This document shows positions 22,083-35,200 of a stretch of 64,000 nucleotides of DNA, in pieces. Position 1 is the stretch's first letter, and the number at the start of each line of letters is the position of its first letter. The DNA comes from Myxocyprinus asiaticus (taxonomy: Eukaryota; Chordata; Actinopteri; Cypriniformes; Catostomidae). The stretch covers positions 25,206,744-25,270,743 of the forward strand of contig NC_059349.1 in NCBI RefSeq assembly GCF_019703515.2. The letters are read 5' to 3'. The position numbers were made by a program, and so were the translations under genes. The notes below the pieces were generated by a model. It searched no databases. It was not told where the DNA came from and saw only the letters and a list, made by a program, of their open reading frames with translations.

Positions 22083-25000
22083 ATTTCTTCTCTTCAGAAA
22101 TAAATAAACATAGTTAGGCTATGTTTAGTAGAAAGGGTTCAGAATAAGTTCTTCCATATAATAACAGTGAGTATATGCTAGGCTTTTATTTCAATATCTC
22201 AAATGGGAACAATACTTTAATCAGAAAATAAATGGATGTTTCTTTAATTGTTTAATAAAAAATGTTTAAACAATCACATAAATAAACAAATAACTTGACA
22301 AATAATATTTATTCTAACCATTATGGAACACAGTGTATTTCAAATGAAATTTGTTTACATAAAAAAAAAAAAAAGTTGCCAGCTTTGTACCACTGTAAAT
22401 GGTCAACATACTTGTTTTTCTTAAATAACAAGAACATATAGGGCTGCTGTAATGGCTTTGTATTTATTTTTTATTTTATTTTATTTTATTTTTTTTAATA
22501 TTAGTGATATAACTTACCAGTTAAAAAGTGATGAAAATGTGAAGAAAGAAAGAAGTACAGGCAGTATGAATGCTACAAAGTAAAGTAAATAAATGATGAA
22601 AATAAGACAAAAAGGCTTGATATAGTCATGAAATCAAGCTTATTAGACTCCAAATGGGCAAAAAATGTCTAAAAATGTGACCAAAACATTTGTACCAAAA
22701 GTGAATAATGTAGGGAATGGTTTGCAGCATTAGCATATCCCTAAGGTACTATTACCGAAAGATGGATACTTTTTCCTTAAAATAATAATTTTTTTGTTTT
22801 TGTTTTGTTTTTTTTTTTGTTTTTTTGTTTCTAATCCATTTATGATCTGTAAAGATTGTGTGGTCAATCTTAAACATTGCCCTAGTATTTTGTCAGAAAG
22901 GCCTTTGCAGGGTCATAGCAAAGGAAAGAGCGAGACACAGACAATAATATATACTGTAGCATGAAGCAACATGTTTCCCTGTGACCCTGATTTGCCACTG
23001 CATCTTGTCCAACTGGAATGATCACATTCTTCCTACAATGTTAGGTTGTCCCCTTTTCAGGGGCTCTATGATGATCATTAAAAAATATGTTTTCTTAATT
23101 TGCCTCCTAGCATACAGTATAGGCTGATGATAATTTGTTTATAATTAACAATGAATATGTACAAGAATACAAATTAACTTAAAACAGTCAGTTACTTTTC
23201 TCTCTAACATAAACATGCAACTGGTTGGGTAGATTGAAATATGAACAAGAAAGTTGCTGCTGACTTATAAAATATTCTACTATTCTACTATTATGAAATC
23301 TTCTACTATTAAAATATTAATAGTAGAATAGTAGAGATTGTCAGGTGGGTAATGAACAAGGAGCTCTAAAAGACGGGTACTGACAAGAAAGATGAATATT
23401 TTGCAAGCATTTCATGCATGCCCTAATCCCACCAGCCCATATGTATCTCTGTTTTTTACAGTGTCAGTAACACACATTAAAAGTTCCAGCTCCTATAAAT
23501 TCACAAACAGCACCTAAATACATAGATGTACATAGATATTATTTAAATCAAACAAATCAGGCTATTGTAAATGAGGCACAAAATTCTGTCTGCATTCTTA
23601 TCCTGGGCCTCTTCAACATAGAGATGGATTTGGAGAATATGGTCTCTTCCTGAGGCTGCAGATTGAGCTAATGTTAAAATGCACTCATCCCAAAGCTGAC
23701 GCTGCTACGAGGGTAAGCCAGTCATGAATGGGACTGCTGATTGGCACAACTGCACACAGCTACTCACTACTTCATGCTTATTGTTGTATCAGGGCCAAGC
23801 AAAATGATACACAGAGATGACAAGACTTCCACTTCCCAAAAACACTGAAGAGTTTCTACAGAGATTCTTCAGGATTTGTCTAGGCAGGTATACTGTCTTT
23901 GATATCTCTGTGTATACATTTACTTACATGACATGAATTGCATAGAGTTTCACAACAACTGGAGATAATGTCTTGACCCATCATCTGTGAAATACAAGCA
24001 ACAAGTAATATTCACCTAAATATAAATTCATGCTTTACAGAGAACGGTGGCCTCTGGGATTACATGATCCCAGACGAGTAGTCACTATGTCCCAATGACA
24101 CTTCTTGCTCCCCTTAGGAAATATTAGCAAGACTAAACAATTTTCTCTTCTGCCAATCCCCATTTTGAATCCTGCTTTGAATCGACACTATTAAATCGTA
24201 AACTGTCGTAAAATTCATGGTCTACATAGTTGTAGTATTACTCCCAAAGAGATAACTATCAAGGTGAATGATCATGTTTTTTGCCATCAATAGGTGATCT
24301 CGCAGAAGCAGACTTTTGACTATCAGTATGTCTGGTCCATATTCAAGCTTGTTTTGACTAAGGACTGCCCAGTTAAGGAGCTGTCTGACCAATATATAAA
24401 GCATTTGTACAGATAACAATTATGAATTTAGATTTAGTCAAACAATTGTGCAGGCTTTGTGATCATAATTTCTTCCCAGCCAAAAGTAACACATAGCCTA
24501 CCAATTATTTCAGAATAACTCTGAAAACAAGTGAAACACAATATAAAGGTATTTCATTTATTTGCTACTATGTGGCTAAATCTAAACTCTGAATATCTTT
24601 TAAAAATGTGATGCCACAAACCTTAGCAAAACTTTGGAAAATCCAGCAACTAGTTCTTTCTCTGAAGTGCTTATTGTAACAACTGGGTACCTTGTAAACA
24701 CGACTTTGTTTTTTTCCACTGAAAAAAAAACAAAAACAAAAAACAGCCAATCAGACTGGAACGTGCAAAGCTCTTTCCATTTTTGTGTTCAATATGCATG
24801 AGATGGTCTGTGGGTATCAGGCACAGACTAATCAGCAGGTGGATGGACTATGAGAGAAGTCAGTTGGCAAGCACCTGAAAGGACAACCAAAGATATCATT
24901 TTGTTTGACAACAGTAATAAAAGGGCTAAGTCTTATAGTGAAACATTTAAAGGCTAATAATACCTCAATTAAGAGTTATGTTGGGATAAACTTGTAAACT

Positions 25001-25090
25001 CTGTCTGTTCAGGAAGCTTCTGATATATATTGGACAAACTTGTGGCATTTTTGCATCATACTCATAGTCACATGAAGTTTTGACAGCTGC
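22083..25090. other. Intergenic DNA without recognised genes
   Basis: AT-rich, with a T-rich run near 22790-22830 and an inverted repeat of CTACTATTCTACTATT type at 23275-23335 that could form a hairpin. Open frames at 24222-24419 and 24568-24750 have no recognised domain. Confidence 0.45.
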
Positions 25091-25091
25091 A

Positions 25092-25540
25092 TTAAAGGAA
25101 TGTTCCGGGTTCAGTACAAGTTAAGCTCATTCGAAAGCATTTATGGCATAATGTTGATTATCACAAAAATTTATTTTGACTTGTTCCTCCTTTTCTTTAA
25201 AAAAAAGTAAAAATCGAGGTTACAGTGAGCCACTTACAATGGAAGTGAATGGGGGCCAGTTTTTGTTTTTATGTTAAAATACCTACTTTTTCAAAAGTAT
25301 AACCACAAGACATAAAGGACATATGTTTAAAAATAATTTTTAATAGTGATAGTGTGATAAAATCTCTTACTAACCTCATTACTAATGATGATGTAATGTC
25401 AACAAACCCTAAAACCCTAAAAAGGCTGTAAAAATGACCATTTAAACAACTTTACGGCTCAAATAATACACAAGTTTTAAAAGAAGAGCATTTATAGGCC
25501 ACATTCACTTCCATTGTAAGTGCCCCCCTGACAGAAGCCT
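25092..25540. repeat. Fold-back repeat beginning TTAAAGGAATGTTCCGGGTT
   Basis: CACTTACAATGGAAGTGAAT at 25231 is matched in inverse by ATTCACTTCCATTGTAAGTG at 25503. A distinct family from the AGGGATAGTTCACCC one; the outer right end is lost. Confidence 0.6.
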
Positions 25541-25752
25541 GGCCCCCCATGTGCAAATTGTTTTCCTACTTAGAAATATAAATTAAAATTATTTGATATC
25601 ATGAGAAAAAGGCACCACCGACAGCAGTAAAAGGCAAAAAAAAAAAAAAAAAAGAATAGAATAGAAAAAGATATTTGATGTAATAATTACGGGACATGTC
25701 CGGCATCTGTGAGAATTTTCAAAAAGTTTAATGACATAAGTTAAATTTAAAT

Positions 25753-25777
25753 GTATATATATATATATATATATATT
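25753..25777. repeat. (TA)n microsatellite
   Basis: About 24 bp of TA repeats. Confidence 0.85.
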
Positions 25778-26170
25778 TATGTTTAGCAGGGAAATAAATT
25801 TACAGTGCAAATTATGGTTACTCCAGGGATGCTTGTGCATCAGCATTAGATGCTGGAAATGTCCCACCCCTTACTGAAACGGAAAATATGATTGGTTAAC
25901 AAATATTCAATCGCATCTAAAATGAAGGTTCTGATTGGTGGATCAGCTTAGTCAGACTTTCTGTCTTGCCAGTGGCATCAGTTGTGCTCCCTCCTCCCGC
26001 AGCTCCATACGCATTTAGAGAGAAACTCTGTACACTTAAAAAAAAAACAACAACACACAATTCACTCAATGGTGCTGCAGCATCGTGTTAGTAGATTGAA
26101 AATATTCCATGTCAAAAGCCTACTCATTGTTCTGGCGGCCATACCTATCATCACTTATATTAGGTAGGCA

Positions 26171-26824
26171 CAGGGGTGGACTGGGACTAAAAAGTAGCCC
26201 TGGACTTTCTGGCCCAGAGCGGTCCACCAAACCCGGCCCGCAACGCACCACACCATAACAAACCGGCTCATTAATTTCATTTTCTGGCTCAATTTCAAAT
26301 TTTTGTGTTGAAAAAAAGAAAAAGAAAAGACAATTAAATTGACTGTTAGTGCAAAAATTGTCATAACTTTAAAACATATAAAACCACTAATGTGATGAGT
26401 GGATTTTTTAGAGAAAGCACTAAAATAAGCACTTTATAGCTCAGAAAAATAACATGTCTGAAATTGTTTCCCAACATACGGATGTTATTTTAAAAATGTA
26501 CATGAAAGTACAAGGGAAAGTTTGTATTTTAGGTGCTGTGACAAGTCAGCATTTCTTCAGAGTTTTTAAAGATTTTAATCAACTTTCAACTTTTTTCTAG
26601 AAGTGCAAATAAACTATTGTCTTAGTTAATATGAGGAAAAAATGAAGTATAATAATAATATATTATGTATGTATATATAGCTATACAAGATCATAAAATG
26701 TTGTTTCAAATAGTTAGATGAAGAAAGTCTCACACAGCAGGACACTGATGACAATGCTTAAAATTTCATGCCAATTACACACTATGTGCACCAATTACAC
26801 ATTTACTATGTGTAAACGATTATA

Positions 26825-26893
<69 letters not shown>

Positions 26894-27747
26894 CAATGAA
26901 AATACAGTTGGCCAGAATATGTACATATATCAATATTAACAAATATAAATATATGTAAAACAAAACATACCTCTTAAAGTGTAGATCTTTGCAGATAATT
27001 GCAGATTAATTGCTCATATTTTCACTCTGTGACAATTTGTTGCATCTTTATATCTGCAGTGTTTTAATTCCTTCCCCAGATTATTCTTGAGAAAAAGTGA
27101 AAAGCCCTTTGCTTTGACAGGCACTGTTTCTGCTATCCTTTAAACAAAGTCAGCCTCAAAGACTCAAATAGCCACAAAGTAATATTTTTCATGACTTATT
27201 TTCTGCATTTGTATCAGGCGTGAACATCATTCAGCAAGCCACACTTCAGTTCCCTGCGGTATGAATAAATTATGCAAATGACTATGTACTGGTTACAGCT
27301 TTACTGTTTGCAGATTTGATATATGCTGCTGTTATTGTATTTGTTCTAACTTGCAGTTATTTTTTCATTTTGTAATTATTCAGAGCTCATCTTATTCTTA
27401 ATATGTTGTCTTTCGTTGTCACCATTATTGTGATTTGTATGTCAAATAATCAGGTCCATGCAGGGTAAATGTGCATATATAGATATGTGTAATGATGTGT
27501 AAATGTTTTCAAAGTAAAAATCATTTCATCTTTTCAAAATAAAAGCCATATTACCTTTACATTATAGAGTATTTAGGATGTTCACTCTGAAATGGGATCC
27601 GCATGGGCATGATGGATTCCAGGGCGGCTGACAATATAGCCTGCAGGATGGGCCGGTTACATTACTTGCGCAGCAATGGGCAGGCCCAAATTACCCAGCG
27701 GCCCTCTGGGAAAACACACAGTGCTCCCGATGGCCAGTCCGCCCCTG
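26171..27747. mobile_element. hAT-type non-autonomous transposon with 8-bp target duplication
   Basis: Starts CAGGGGTGGACTGGGA and ends GGCCAGTCCGCCCCTG, terminal inverted repeats. Flanks are GGTAGGCA (26163-26170) and GGTGGGCA (27748-27755), an 8-bp duplication with one mismatch, as hAT elements make. Length 1577 bp. It contains a (TA)n run at about 26820-26890. No transposase frame. Confidence 0.8.
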
Positions 27748-27815
27748 GGTGGGCATATGCAAAATCTTAAGAAAAATAGGTGGGCATACAGCGTATGCCT
27801 GCGTCTGCTCTTGAC

Positions 27816-28119
27816 CAGTGGTTCTCAACCTGGCCAAGTCCCCCCACTGTCCAAGACAATATTTGAAGGCCCCCTCACCCAAAACTAGACGTGTCTGATT
27901 AAAATGATTAATCATGGATAATTTTTGATTCTAGAAGTATCAGAAGGAGACTGTTTATAATTTGTAGGCATACATCTTAAAGTATATATTTAGCATTTTA
28001 ATTAAGATGTATTATTTTAATATTTCTTATTTTAAATTAATTTTAAGTCATCTTGAGGCCCCCTTGGAAGTGTGCTGAGGCCCCCTAGTGGGTCCCGGCC
28101 CCCTGGTTGAGAACCACTG
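27816..28119. mobile_element. Small hAT-type MITE (CAGTGGTTCTCAACC ends)
   Basis: Starts CAGTGGTTCTCAACC and ends GGTTGAGAACCACTG, perfect inverse. Flanks CTCTTGAC and CCCTAGAC agree at six of eight bases. Length 304 bp. These ends recur in hAT MITEs of many vertebrates. Confidence 0.85.
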
Positions 28120-28127
28120 CCCTAGAC

Positions 28128-29090
28128 TACACTACTAATGATTATAAGCCTAGATCAAAACATCAATCTTCTAAATTTACCAAAAAGTATGCATCATTTA
28201 CGAATAAATGACTGGAAAGGGATCAAATATGTATTCTTCTGAAGGTGTCCTTAACATAAAAGATTTGTGAGCTCTTGTGTAATCGCAATGAGAATGCTTG
28301 CACAAAGGCATTCCTTACTTAATTGTGACTAATCTGACTGGCCCGCAATGGAAATGCACTTCACTTCAAAGTTTAAAGTAGAATTCATGGATGCGTTGCT
28401 TTAAAGATAGCATTTACACTAGAATATTCCTGGAGTGTCCCCAGGTGGGCTATTCAGGGGGCTTATTATTAAAATAATGCTCACACAAAAATTGTTCCCA
28501 TATAGGAAGTTTCAATAACAGGGGTCAAGGATGATACAAAAACTGAATATAAATGAACATTCAATGGAGAGAGGATAACTGCAGCCCCCTACACTTTGGT
28601 AGGTCTCTTCTACCTTGTGTCTATATTTAAGCAGAATTTTTATATGACAAAGGTGGCTAAAATGTTTATTTACAACACATGACTAGCCCATATCTTTTCA
28701 GCCTGAGTGATAAGTGCTGCCTCGCAAATTCATTTTACTGCCACAGACGGTGAGTTGTATAAAGTTGTTTACAGCAGCTACAGGGGCAGCAATTGATACG
28801 ATTAAGATTAAGATACGGTTAAACTGTTTATCCAATAGAATAAAAAACAAACCAAACAATCAATCACAGTCTGGATTTGCATTGTGAGTATTTGCATGAT
28901 TTACCATAAGCATAATAACCAATATCCCCCTATTGGGAGCTTGAGGCACAGCATGCAGTTATAAGATGCTAAACTGATGAGTGGCGAGTCGCTATGTGAG
29001 TGGGAGTGGCCCATCATGAGATACTTATTACTGAGACAATAGTACCCAGAGGCAGGTAATGTGTACCAGTGTCGAAAAGATTGGAGGAAT
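28128..29090. other. Intergenic DNA upstream of plcd1
   Basis: No recognised gene or repeat. The part nearest 29258 presumably holds the promoter of the short plcd1 isoform. Confidence 0.35.
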
Positions 29091-29257
29091 TACTCATTTT
29101 ATATCAGTTCCGGCTGTTTTTTCTCTCTTGAAGAGAGATATACTACTATGCGAAGTTAGAAGTTGTTCTTTTGACGAGTGAACTCCTGAAGTTGAGAACA
29201 TTGGACATACTTTGTGCGACGAGGAGGATATATAGCAGTCTGCTGTATTTACAAGAA

Positions 29258-29288
29258 ATGGATTCCAGTGGCATTGATGATAAACAAG
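29258..29288 (+). CDS. plcd1: plcd1 alternative first exon (short isoform N-terminus)
   Basis: ATG in a good context (G at -3, G at +4) followed by codons for [10 protein letters not shown] and a first base G, then donor GTAACT. Its phase (1) is exactly what exon 2 at 33624 needs, giving [18 protein letters not shown]. Human PLCD1 has a short isoform starting MDSG with an N-terminus of about the same size. A TATA-like TTTATAT lies at about 29098. Splicing over 4.3 kb, past a LINE fragment and a palindrome, is inferred, not shown. Confidence 0.75.
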
Positions 29289-32200
29289 GTAACTGGTGAA
29301 TAACAATGGGTTGCAGTTGAAATAAAATTGTAGAGCAACGCTTGTGCGCTACACAAGTCATTCGACAAACATCTGACAGGTTATTTTTGAGCAGTTCAGT
29401 AAACCGGCACGCGCTCTTGAGTTCCAGCCACGCGCAACAACTTGTTGTTCCATTGCCAATGCCAAACATGATTCTCCACGCACAGATCCATGTAACATGT
29501 TATTTAACAACGTTGCAAACAAAAAATGGTGGGGAAAAAATACGAAGTAATGCAAGATAACCTTATAGTTGTCATATCATGTTCTGAGATAGTTAAATAC
29601 ATTATATTGATTTATTTTCAAATAATTGCAGTGGATGCATTTAGCAAGCAAAGCGCATATTTGTTTTTCGGTCTGCTATTTCATTTTGGATGGTTATGAT
29701 AAGATATGAATGGCTGGTGTAGTGTAAATTGAGAGGACGTAATATGTTTGCCACGCCCTCAGCAACTTTGTATTGCCATTTGGTGTATTTGTCCATCTCA
29801 CTACAGTGCTCCAATTTCGCAGCAATGCATCCTACTCTTTGTTTTGAGGATGGGCCACAGGAGAGGTGTCAGTAGCCTGGAGCAACATTCCGTTGACTGT
29901 CTCGCATAACATATCCCTTTCATTACTCTAGTTCCTCTGCCTGAACCTTCTGTCAAATTATGGGGTTTACTTTATCTTCAAATCAATGCTTGGCACTTTT
30001 CAGTGTTTTAAAGCAGATCATCTTAGAACAAACACTGTGACAAAACATTCTTAAAGAGAGAAGAGAACACATTTTTTAGGTACCCTGCTGGAAAAAAATA
30101 AAATAAAACAACAACAACAAAAAACAGCTAAAACCAGCCTAAAACCAAACCTAGCCTTAGCTTGTCACCCAAGCTTGTCAGGTGACTGGTTTTAGAGGGG
30201 GTTTGGGCCCTTTTTAGCTGCTCAGGTTGGGAGACCAGTTTAAACAAGCTAATAACATATTTGACCTCCAACCAACTTGTTTACCAATTTGTGCACAGGG
30301 CTTTCCACAAAGATGTTACAGTGAATGTGACCCACACGTGGGTTCTCAAAAAGCCCAAAAGCATTTAAGACTGCAGTATCTCCCGTCTCACTATTTTCCA
30401 GACTGTTGTCCCTCAGTGCATTACTACATTACATTTACATTTATTCATTTGGAAGACGCTTTTATCCAAAGCGATTTACAAAAGAGGAAAATATAAGCGA
30501 AATCATCTTAGGAGGCAGTGGTATGAAAAGTGCTGTATTACAAAGTATCACTAGCATCATAATAGTATTCAATACAGAATAAAGTGCAACAGAATTTTTT
30601 TTTTTTTTTTTTAATGACTGGTTAAGTGCTCATGGAAAAGATATGGTTTTTAGTCGTTTTTTGAAGACAGAGTGAGTCAGCTTCACGGATGGAGTTGGGA
30701 AGGTCGTTCCACCAACGTGGTACGATGAAGCTGAAAGTCCAGGAAAGTGTTTTGGTGCCTCTTTGTGTTGGTACAACAAGGCGACGTTCCTTAGCCAACC
30801 GCAGACTTCTAGTGGGCGCGTAGCTCTGCATAAATGATTTTAGGTATGCTGGAGCAGACCCAGTGACTGTTCTGTATGCCAGCATCAGAGCCTTGAATTT
30901 GATACGTGCATCAACCGGCAGCCAGTGGAGAGAGACAAGGAGTGGTGTAACGTGCTCTCTTTGGTTCATTAAAGACCAGACGTGCTGCTGCATTCTGGAT
31001 CATTTGGAGGGGTCTAGTTGCACATGCAGGGAGGCCTGCAATGAGTGTTACAGTAGTCCAGTCTAGTTATGACAAGTGACTGGACAAGCAGTTGTGTGGC
31101 ATGTTCAGAGAGGAAGGGTCTTATCTTCCTGATATTATAGAGTGTAAATCTACATGATCTTGCGGTCTTTGAGATGTGGTCTGTGAAATTTATTCTGTTG
31201 TCGATGGTTACCCCTAGATTTCTGACCAATTTGGAAGGCGTTACTGTAGTTGCATCCAGCTGCACGGTGTTGTTGTGTACATTATGTTCTTTAAAGGGAT
31301 CTTAAAGTGATAGTTCACCCCAAAAATAAAAATTCCCTCGTTATTTACTCACCCTCATGCCATCCTAGATGTGTATGACTTTCTTCTGCAGAACACAAAG
31401 AGTTTTAGAAGAATATCTTAGCTCTGTAGGTGCATTCAGTGCAAGGAAATGGTGGTCAGAACTTTGAAAGTCTAAAAAGCATAAAAAGGCACCATAAAAG
31501 TAATCCATATCCCATCCAGTGGTTTAATCCTTGTCTTCAGAAGTGATATGATAGGGGTGAGAAACAGACCAATATTTAAGTCCTTTTTTACTATAAATCA
31601 TTACTTTCACATTCTTGTTTTGTTTTTGGCAATTTGCATTCTTTGTGCATATCGCCACCTACTGGGCAGGAAAGAGAATTTAGGGTAAAAAGAGACTTAA
31701 ATATTGATCTGTGTCTCACCCACACCTATCATATCACTTCAGATGACATAGATTAAACCACTGGAGCTGTATGGATTACTTTTTATGCTGTGCTTTTTGG
31801 AGCTTCAAAGTCCTGGCCACTGTTCACTTGCAATGAATGGAAAAACAGAGCTGAGATATTCTTCTAGAAATCTTCGTTTGTGTTCAGCAGAAGAAAAAAA
31901 GTCTTACACATCTGGGATGGCATGAGGCCGAGTAAATGAAATGAGAATTTAAATTTTTGGTTGAACTATCCCTTTAAATCAGTTTTTGTCTGTATACTAG
32001 CAGAGAGTTACTGTAACCTTAAATGTATGTGCTGACATTCAGAACAGACAGACTATGTGCAGAGCAGATTAAAGCCTTTGCTTTAGATTTAAGACACTTT
32101 TATCCAAAGTTTTTGTGTTTCCTGGGATTCAAACCCATGACCTTGACAATGTTTCCTTCCAGTTGAACTACTGAAACATTATGATGCTAAACTAATGGCA

Positions 32201-35200
32201 GAGAGAGTATGAGGAATGGTCTCAGATTTTTATGGAGTAGCTCTACCTTTATTTCAAATATATGCTAATATTTGAGTTAAACACCAGTCTGCATATAGAC
32301 AACAGATTAAAGAGGTTGTGTAACTCTCAGGGAAAACAGTCAGGAAAAATCACAAGGGACCACGAGATATTGAAAATACAAAATACAACATTATCTGCAT
32401 TTTATTTTACACCAAGTCTTAACATAATTTCACGGTTTGAGAATATGGGAATATGAGAAATCTAGAAATCGGCAGTAGATTGTCGAATGATGCCACTAGA
32501 TGACGCCATTGTTTCTCCTGAAAAATACATTCAAAACCCAACAGAGGTATTTTACCTGCATTTTGTAGTATTCGCGATTGGCACTTTTAAGGTTTAGTTA
32601 TCGTTTTAGCGATATTTTTATTTAAATATACATACTTAACGCGTGGCTTGGAGTTCATCAACCAATAAAGACACTTATTCGGATCGGACGGACGGTCTCA
32701 CCACAGTATGTCTCTAGAGATGAACTTTGGATAGTACACGCCCCTAATCCGCAGATAAGTGAGTAAGCGACACTCCAAGTCACTGGGATATGTTTTCGAC
32801 TCTTTTTCGGAAGCTGTTTTCATTTCTGTGTGGAAAATTCACAAGATGCTGTGTGTACGGAGACAATCTGTAAGGACCAAGTCCCAAGATTTATTATACA
32901 GTACACGGATCAAGGCAGTCGCACAGGACAACATGAGACTTCTAGGTAAGACGATGAATAGCATAATAAACAGGGATTGTCGCATCTCTTATGGATGTGG
33001 CATATAAACATGTCACCTTCCGGTTTTGCCTTTGCTGTTGTAGTCTTTTGGTTATTTTATGATATACACCGTTCATGGAAATTGACCAGTTTATCTTACA
33101 GGAAATATCTTAGAATGTCTTGGTTCTGTTTCAATAACTCTTGTCTAAACAGATTGCATTTGTAGATAGGCAGTTCATTATCTCAAAGCCTTTTTCATAA
33201 AAAAAAAAAAAAACAAAAAACAAAAAAAAAAACAAGACCAAGTCACACCTGTTGATTCACGCGCGTGTGTAAATTACTCATAAATACAGGTCACACCTCT
33301 GTAAATAATGCAGTTTTGCTGTTGATCCCTTAGCTAGCCCTGGTGTGGTGTCAAGTGTCCATAGTTTTTCAAGTAATTTAGTCTTTTTTGTGGTTACATA
33401 AAAGTTCTAAGCTTTATTATTATTTTCGGTTGTCCACTCATGAAAGGGAGGGTTCTTTCGTTATTTGGGACCACAAGAGGGACAATACAGTCCCTTTGTT
33501 TGTTCTGCTTTCATACAAAAACAAGGATGTGGTGATGTGGCAAATGACCCACAAATATGGCTTTCAAAAGGTTTAATAAAGACTACATGATCAGTCTTGC
33601 TCGCATCATTTACCTCCCCATAGGTTTGGAAGGAGATCCGGAGCTGAAGTTCTTGCTGGATGGTGGGGACCTTTTGAAAGTCCGTTCGGGCTCATGGAAA
33701 AAGATGCGCTACTACAAGTTGCAGGAGGACTGCAAGACCATTTGGCATGAATCCAAAAAGACCTTGAAGTCCAAACAGACCTGTGAGTATCGCTCCAGGC
33801 ACCCATCCCAAAAAGATGCCCTCAGGGTGTGTCAACATCTACCCTTGTTTTGCATGTGTATGGTGGTGTATTTCCCAACCCTGTCCTAGCTTGACCAGCA
33901 TTGTGTTTTGTTTGCGAGGATGAGCATCTGTATGTGTGAGTGGTGATGAATGTCATTCACAGAAGTTCTATACCACTTCCCTTCTCTAATCCTTTTTTTT
34001 TTTCCTGCTTCATCAGGGTAAAATAATGTTGTGCAATGTGTATTGCATAAAATGTGCTGACAGATCTATTGTCTTAGCCTTATCTTTACAATGCAATTCT
34101 CTTGCATCGTTTGATATTAAAGCGATTTATCCATAATGGTTACCTCATTTATATATCAGACATTTAGATTTATGACAGAGTAGCGTGGTCTGGGTTGAGG
34201 CCAGTATTCATTGGCTGAATAATGAATACGAATGTTAAATCTGCAGTTCTTTATAGATATATTTATGTTTTATTTAAGTTATATTGTCATATTGCAACTG
34301 GTGCAGTAAAATAACAATCTGTAAAATAATGAAATAACAACCTGAGCTTACAACGCTGTTATTATGCATGACCTCTTCTACATAGAATTTCCATATGCAT
34401 ATTGCCACCCAGACACACAATACTTCTGCACTGAACTGAAGGCCCTACTACAAAATAGGGTAAAAGACTTGTTTTAAGAGAATGTATCCTTTTTTTTTTG
34501 TGTGTGTGTGTGTGTGTGTGTAAAAAAATGTTTTCCTGACTTATGTGTATTTCATCTATTACCATCCTTTCCTTTTTATAGTTTATATTTAACCCCATTT
34601 CAATTAGTTAAATCAATATGAAGTTATTACAGTTGAAGTCAGAAGTTTACATACACTTAGGTTGAAGTCATTAAACCTAATTTTTTAACCACTCCACAGA
34701 TTTCATATCAGCAAACTATAGTTTTGGCAAGTTGTTTAGGACATCTACTTTGTGCATGACATGAGTAATTTTTCAAAAGAACTATCAAAAGAAATCAGCC
34801 AAGACCTCAGAAAAAACATTGTGGACCTCCACAAGTCTGGTTCATCCTTGGGAGCAATTTCCAAACGCCTGAAGGTACCATTTTCATCACTACTACGCAT
34901 GTATAAACACCATGGGACAATGCAGCCATCATACCGCTCAGGAAGGAGATGCATTCTGTCTCCTAGAGATGAATGTAGTTTGGTGCGAAAAGTTCAAATC
35001 AATCCCAGAATAACAGCAAAGGACCTTGTGAAGATGCTGGAGGAAACAGGTTGACAAATATCTATATCCACAGTAAAACGAGTCCTATATCGACATAACC
35101 TGAAAGGCTGTTCAGCAAGGAAGAAGCCACTGCTCCAAAATCACCATAAAAAAAACAAAAAAAACAGACTACAGTTTGCAAGTGCACATAGGGACAAAGG

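Noticed and set aside
29342..29560. Overlapping frames on both strands just after the plcd1 short first exon
   Set aside because: No recognised domain; the region is better explained as intron following a GTAACT donor.
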